DNA of 64,000 bases from Coriaria nepalensis. Lineage: Eukaryota > Streptophyta > Magnoliopsida > Cucurbitales > Coriariaceae. The stretch covers positions 6,207,501-6,271,500 of the forward strand of contig CP114489.1 of the NCBI GenBank assembly GCA_027186245.1. The letters run 5' to 3'. A program made the position numbers and the translations under genes. The notes beneath the pieces were generated by a model that was not told the origin of the DNA, did no database searches, and was given only the letters and a program-made list of their open reading frames with translations. Positions 59,813 to 64,000 of the stretch are shown one piece after another. Each line of letters begins with the position of its first letter. Within the stretch, counting starts at the first letter, position 1.

Positions 59813-62000
59813 TCAGCATATACACACCATAATGCTTTTTTCTAAAGACGTGTTCTCATACAAGTCGGTGACCATAAAGATGTCGAATAGTTCAAGGTTG
59901 CACTCAGACCCACCACTCCTTAACAAGTACGGGAGCATCGAGCTCATTGGAATTACAAGTTTTAAAACCTTCTTCGTATAGTATTTACTACTTGAGAGGT
60001 TGTGCTTGACACTTATATTGTGTTTAGGAATTTCTACGAGGCCGCCAATGTTCATCATTGATGTTATAAGGGATGTAAAGGCGGTCTATGTGCCTCCATG
60101 CGGTTTCGGCAACATGTGCCTTACCATTGACATACGAATTTATCAGAGAGCCGTCTGGAAATACATGTCTTTCCCGATCTTTCTCCTTAAAGTTCTTGAA
60201 TGTATTTTTCCAATATATATCTAGGAAGTGAGGAAATATTTGATCTAGGAAAGTGATAGATTGGTCAAGAAAGTCATTAAACTTTTGTTGTCCCATTTGT
60301 AGAAAACATAAGTACTCATATACATGCTGCAACCATAAAGTAAAAAATAAAAAACAGTAAATTAAGACAATGAATTAAGTTACGTACTTTTTCAGAATTT
60401 TATTAATGTATATAAAAATAGGTTTCATAAATAGGTTTGAATTCTTACAAAATTGTCTAGGCATGACGAGGGATGCAATATCATCTCAAAAAAGTATTTC
60501 CCATCTTTACGACCTTTGAATCCTATGATCAGGTCCCTGATAGAGGAAAATCTTTGAAATAAGGGTAAAAAAAAAAATACTTACTTCATCGTGTCAGTCT
60601 CTAATCCATTTTTGCATTGCTCTTCGGGGTCAGTGGCGCCACCGATAATCCCTTTTCCTTTTAATATTTTTGCTTATTCCCGATGTCTAGAAATGGAGAC
60701 GTGAGGGCCGAAGCAAGCTTTTTCATCCTTTGACCCCGTCTGGTCTCGATGATAGATGAGGTCACATACGTCTCCGCCGAATCTTTTGCATCTTCCTCTA
60801 TGGGTTGTAGTGGTGTTATCAGAGCAATAGATATAAGGGGTGTTGGAATATCGGGGTTGTGACAGATGGTGGTGAGAATGAGAGATATTTTTTGGGATCC
60901 ATGCCATCTCTGATATAAGCATCTTCTCTATCTCTCTCATCCGCTTATTCATATCACCTCTCAGTTCTCTAAACATCCTCTTCATCCCTCCTATAATCTT
61001 CTTCTCTAAGCCCATAATAAGATCCTCCAACCTTGATGTCTTTTTCTTTTTCAACTCAACTTCATCACCTTCTACTTCTTCCTATTCTTCTTCATCTACT
61101 TCTTCTTCTTTTTCTTCTTCTTCATCTTCTACTTATTCTTCAACTTATTCTTCTTCTACTATGTCTTCCTCTTCCTCCAACACCCTTATCTAATGTTCTA
61201 CATCTTCATATCCTCATCCACAAAAGGTTTCACAATAGTTAAATACTCATGAGTTAATTCTTCCTTGGTAGGCTTTAGTATTCAATGGACAACGAGCTGT
61301 ATTAAATGAAAATCAAAGTTAGTTTAATTTCAATAAGTATGATGAACCAAAATAGTTAAACTAAATAAATGAAACTTTTTTTTTTCCAGGTCCACATCTC
61401 GACATTTTTGAGGCATGCGATTCTCATTACCTCACACTCCAGCTCGCCATCAAAGATAAGGAATGGCTTCGAAACCATATACCTATACAATTAATGGATT
61501 AACTATTAGAAAATAAAACTAAAAAACAATCAAAGTTAAATTTAAATTCTAACATGTAAAGGAAGCAAAAATCAGTATAGGATTCCTCTTTCGGCTTCGT
61601 CCCTATGTGCAATAGCCTTCTTAAGATATGGTTATCTTTTTCAACATATGGTTATCTTTTTCTATCTGCTTAATTACATATTCTAGAAGATATTGATGAA
61701 ATTTCAACCCAATCACTAATACAAACTCCCTCAGACCAAACTACATAGGCTTCCTGCGGTGCATAAACCACAACTCGTGCTTCTTCCTACACTCCACTCA
61801 TTAGAGAATGAAAAAGTTAATAATTCTCCCGAGTTCTTAAGTTTACCAGATAGATCGAGAAAATGACCTAGGAAACTGGACCTAAAGGACTCCAACTATA
61901 CTGGGGTCAATTTCTTCTTTATATCAGTAATCACCACTTTATGCTTTGCTATCATAGTAGTGCGGAGCATGAAACGAAGACCTTGGTCAATTATAGGTTC
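59813..62000 (-). pseudogene. DUF1985/Ulp1-peptidase gene relic of a Mutator-like element
   Basis: Minus-strand order: DUF1985 from about 61950 (LESFRSSFLGHFLDLSGKLK, then KKHELWFM and FGLREFVLVIGLKFHQYLLE in other frames). An acidic Glu/Asp tract is encoded opposite the TTC repeats at 61070-61190. A charged coiled-coil stretch at 61054-60900 (KKKKTSRLEDLIMGLEKKII) follows. The peptidase part at 60332-60024 holds HIDRLYIPYNINDEHW with the catalytic His-Trp. A frame change then leads to LVEIPKHNISVKHNLSSSKY (60040-59980), where the family's Y-D-S catalytic Asp is not preserved. The final Gln and Cys segment is not recognisable. Several frameshifts and stops are present. It converges on the transposase tail at 58620-59115. 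Confidence 0.78.
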
Positions 62001-62160
62001 TAGCTCACGATAGATTAGAATTTATTCCTTATGAAATGAAAAATAATTAAACAAAACTATACAAACTATCATCCTTTTTACAAATACTGATCTATGACAT
62101 GAGAAGTATAAATTGTAGATATTAATCTGTTTGAACAAAACATATATGAAATTTAGATAA
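62001..62160. other. AT-rich spacer
   Basis: Short AT-rich spacer between the DUF1985 relic and the palindromic repeats. Confidence 0.5.
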
Positions 62161-63060
62161 TAGCGGGTAATAACATACTGGACCGTTAATGCCAATAGTC
62201 TGTTTGTCCAAAACCGTTGACTTCAGCGATTAATAACATATTGGACCGTTGATGTCAACCGTCTATTTTATTAGAACCGTAGACTTCAACGGCTAATAGA
62301 AAGTGGATTATTGATATCAACGGGTAACTTGCTTAAAATCTGCTGACACCTAATTTTGGATTTTTTCCATCTACATATATTAAAATTTAGATAAAGAAAC
62401 TCATTTTCACATGTTATCTTTATATTTTTGCATGTGCATAATAATTATTACTATATATAATATTTTCTTTTCTAACATGTGGAACTGAAATTTAATATTA
62501 CTTCAACTTCCTATATGGGTAGTCAGATCTCCCATTGAGCCATCGATTTTGGAAGTCAAAGACCTCTAATATTGATGGCTCGATGGGAGATCTGAATACC
62601 CATCGAGTTCAACAACTATATTTCATCTGTCACTTTGATATCAATGGGTCATAAACAATTAACACGTTTATGATATTCTGATTTGAAATGGAATTGTTTT
62701 CTTACCCTTTTGATTTTATGAACGTTTATTTATCTAAGCTCGATATATAATACTTACCTACTGCTAAAGACTTAAGTCACTAACCTCCAAAACCAATTGC
62801 TTAATGGAGGTCAGACGTAAGTCACTAACCTCCAAATCCAATTGCTCAATGGAGGTCAGACTTAAGTCACTAAGATCAACGATTAATAAACAACTAGACA
62901 ATTGATGTCAAATTACTATATATAACATGTTTCTTAACATGTGTTCTACATTTAAAATGAATATTACTTCGTAAATAACTTGTACACATCAACGGTTTAT
63001 AAATGATTTGGCCGTTGATGTCAACAAGTTTGAAGAAAAGGACAGTTGAGATAAAACTCC
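62160..63060. repeat. Palindromic-core and subrepeat array, inverted relative to 9.5-10.5 kb
   Basis: The region 62170-62530 matches the reverse complement of about 9560-10200, including TTGATRTCAACGG cores and the TTCACATGTT block of the 390-bp subrepeat. The region 62510-62610 carries the GATGGCTCGATGGGAGATCT unit, and 62765-62875 has two tandem copies of a CTTAAGTCACTAACCTCCAA unit of about 55 bp. Cores are sparser than in the left array. Confidence 0.75.
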
Positions 63061-63299
63061 GTACTCTAGGTATACAGAAGAAAATCAGAAGGTATATTAA
63101 TTATTAAATTAAACTTAAAATAAAGTGTATACATAATATGTTCAACTACTAGCCCCATTCACCCATATAAATATCAAAATAAATTGTTCATGGAAAAGCT
63201 TACAATTATTATCATTCCCTTGTTTCAAGTCAATACCCATTATGTGAAATTTTACGCATTTTACAACAAACAGTAAGGGATATCAACTTGAATGTATCG

Positions 63300-64000
63300 T
63301 TAAGTTTGTTGGCGTATTTATTTTTCAAATGGTTTCTTTGCTTCATGATATCCGATAGTGTCGGGAATGTAAACCACATATTAAATTAGCAGTATATCCC
63401 TCCCACTCTAGCATTGGGTTCTCCCCTAAATTTACATTTGAATTCATAGTGTACAACTTCCATTCCTCGAGGTCCAAGGCAAGTACACCCCATATATTTA
63501 ATACAAAGTATATGGTCTTTGCATCCTCCTAAGAGACACCATGCAATTTTGAGAACTTTCCAGACATATAACGAGGACAAAAGGTAGTAGGTGTAGCATA
63601 TTTTAAATTGGTTTCAAATGTAAAAATAGATATATTATAAGAATATAAAGTCATGAGGTATATAATTACTCTTCAAAGTGTGGATCCTCTAACTCAATAC
63701 CTTTCATATACAGAAAAGTCAGGCATTGACCGAACTGGTTGTCTAAAAGTACCACCTGTTTATTCGCAAGATAAGGCCTTTTTTGTAGTAGGATCTATAT
63801 AAGGTACAATGCTTCGTTTATATACTGCCAAAATCAACTAACCTATATCAATAAACTTAATAGCATAATAACATAATACAAAGATAGCTTATGGATTTTA
63901 AAATTACTCACGGTAGATTGAAGACATTGTCCTTTCCTTATGCACTTGAACTAAGAGTCTGGATCGGCATGATACCCACTATTCTTCAATGTACACAACA
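63300..64000 (-). pseudogene. Second Ulp1-peptidase relic, inverted copy of 3903-4620 (runs out of the window)
   Basis: On the minus strand, 64000-63830 matches 3903-4080, the YKRSIVPYIDPTTK segment (63815-63770) matches the left YKRSIVPHIGP, and 63580-63330 matches 4322-4570 (MSGKFSKLHGV.. and IYFVLNIWGVLALDLEEWKL). The His-Trp pair seen in the left copy is lost here by a change and small deletion, and the position after YTM is again Asn-Ser. Stops occur. The gene presumably continues to the right of the window. Confidence 0.72.

Noticed and set aside
61033..61242. 69-codon leucine-rich plus-strand frame
   Set aside because: It is the complement of the acidic Glu/Asp tract of the DUF1985/Ulp1 relic, made by TTC repeats.

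Overview
This window is nuclear DNA from a flowering plant, most likely a eudicot. It is very AT-rich, the genes have many short GT-AG introns, and plastid-targeted proteins, a GT31 glycosyltransferase, an S40/DUF584 protein and abundant Ty1/copia, Ty3/gypsy and Mutator-like relics are present. I cannot name the species. MULEs carrying a Ulp1/SENP-type (C48) peptidase are known from several plants, including melon (CUMULE), but that is not enough to claim a cucurbit.

Five host genes can be modelled. (1) ATG8, minus strand, whose first three small exons lie at 935-1708 and whose remaining exons must lie beyond the left edge. (2) A Golgi beta-1,3-galactosyltransferase-like gene of 11 exons, minus, 15215-17557. 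(3) A chloroplast two-RRM ribonucleoprotein, 4 exons, plus, 20169-21834. (4) Starch synthase III, 16 exons and 1161 codons, minus, 24057-31966, facing gene 3 tail to tail; one of its introns is GC-AG and falls exactly on the ADP-glucose motif. (5) A single-exon S40-like senescence-regulator gene, plus, 47431-48084, with an overlapping upstream ORF. The exon models of genes 2-4 close in frame at every junction. No operon-like or pathway linkage joins the genes; genes 3 and 4 both act in plastids.

The rest is repeat-rich. At 3.2-10.5 kb and 58.6-64 kb there are inverted copies of a Mutator-like system: a MURA transposase tail (SWIM plus zinc knuckle), decayed DUF1985/Ulp1-protease genes, and arrays of a near-palindromic 12-16 bp core repeated about every 32 bp, with a higher-order unit of about 0.8 kb. 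Into these are inserted a 1.85-kb solo LTR (5407-7259) and copia relics (10.5-15 kb).

From 32 to 47 kb lie a MULE tail, LTR pieces, oppositely oriented copia pieces, and a gypsy polyprotein relic split by a 1151-bp solo LTR with a perfect 5-bp target duplication. From 50 to 58 kb lies a mosaic of copia coding relics and inverted LTRs, ending in a PB1-domain fragment of a host gene joined to a copia gag.

Long stretches (34-38, 39.5-43 and 48-50 kb) are AT-rich with no gene I can support.
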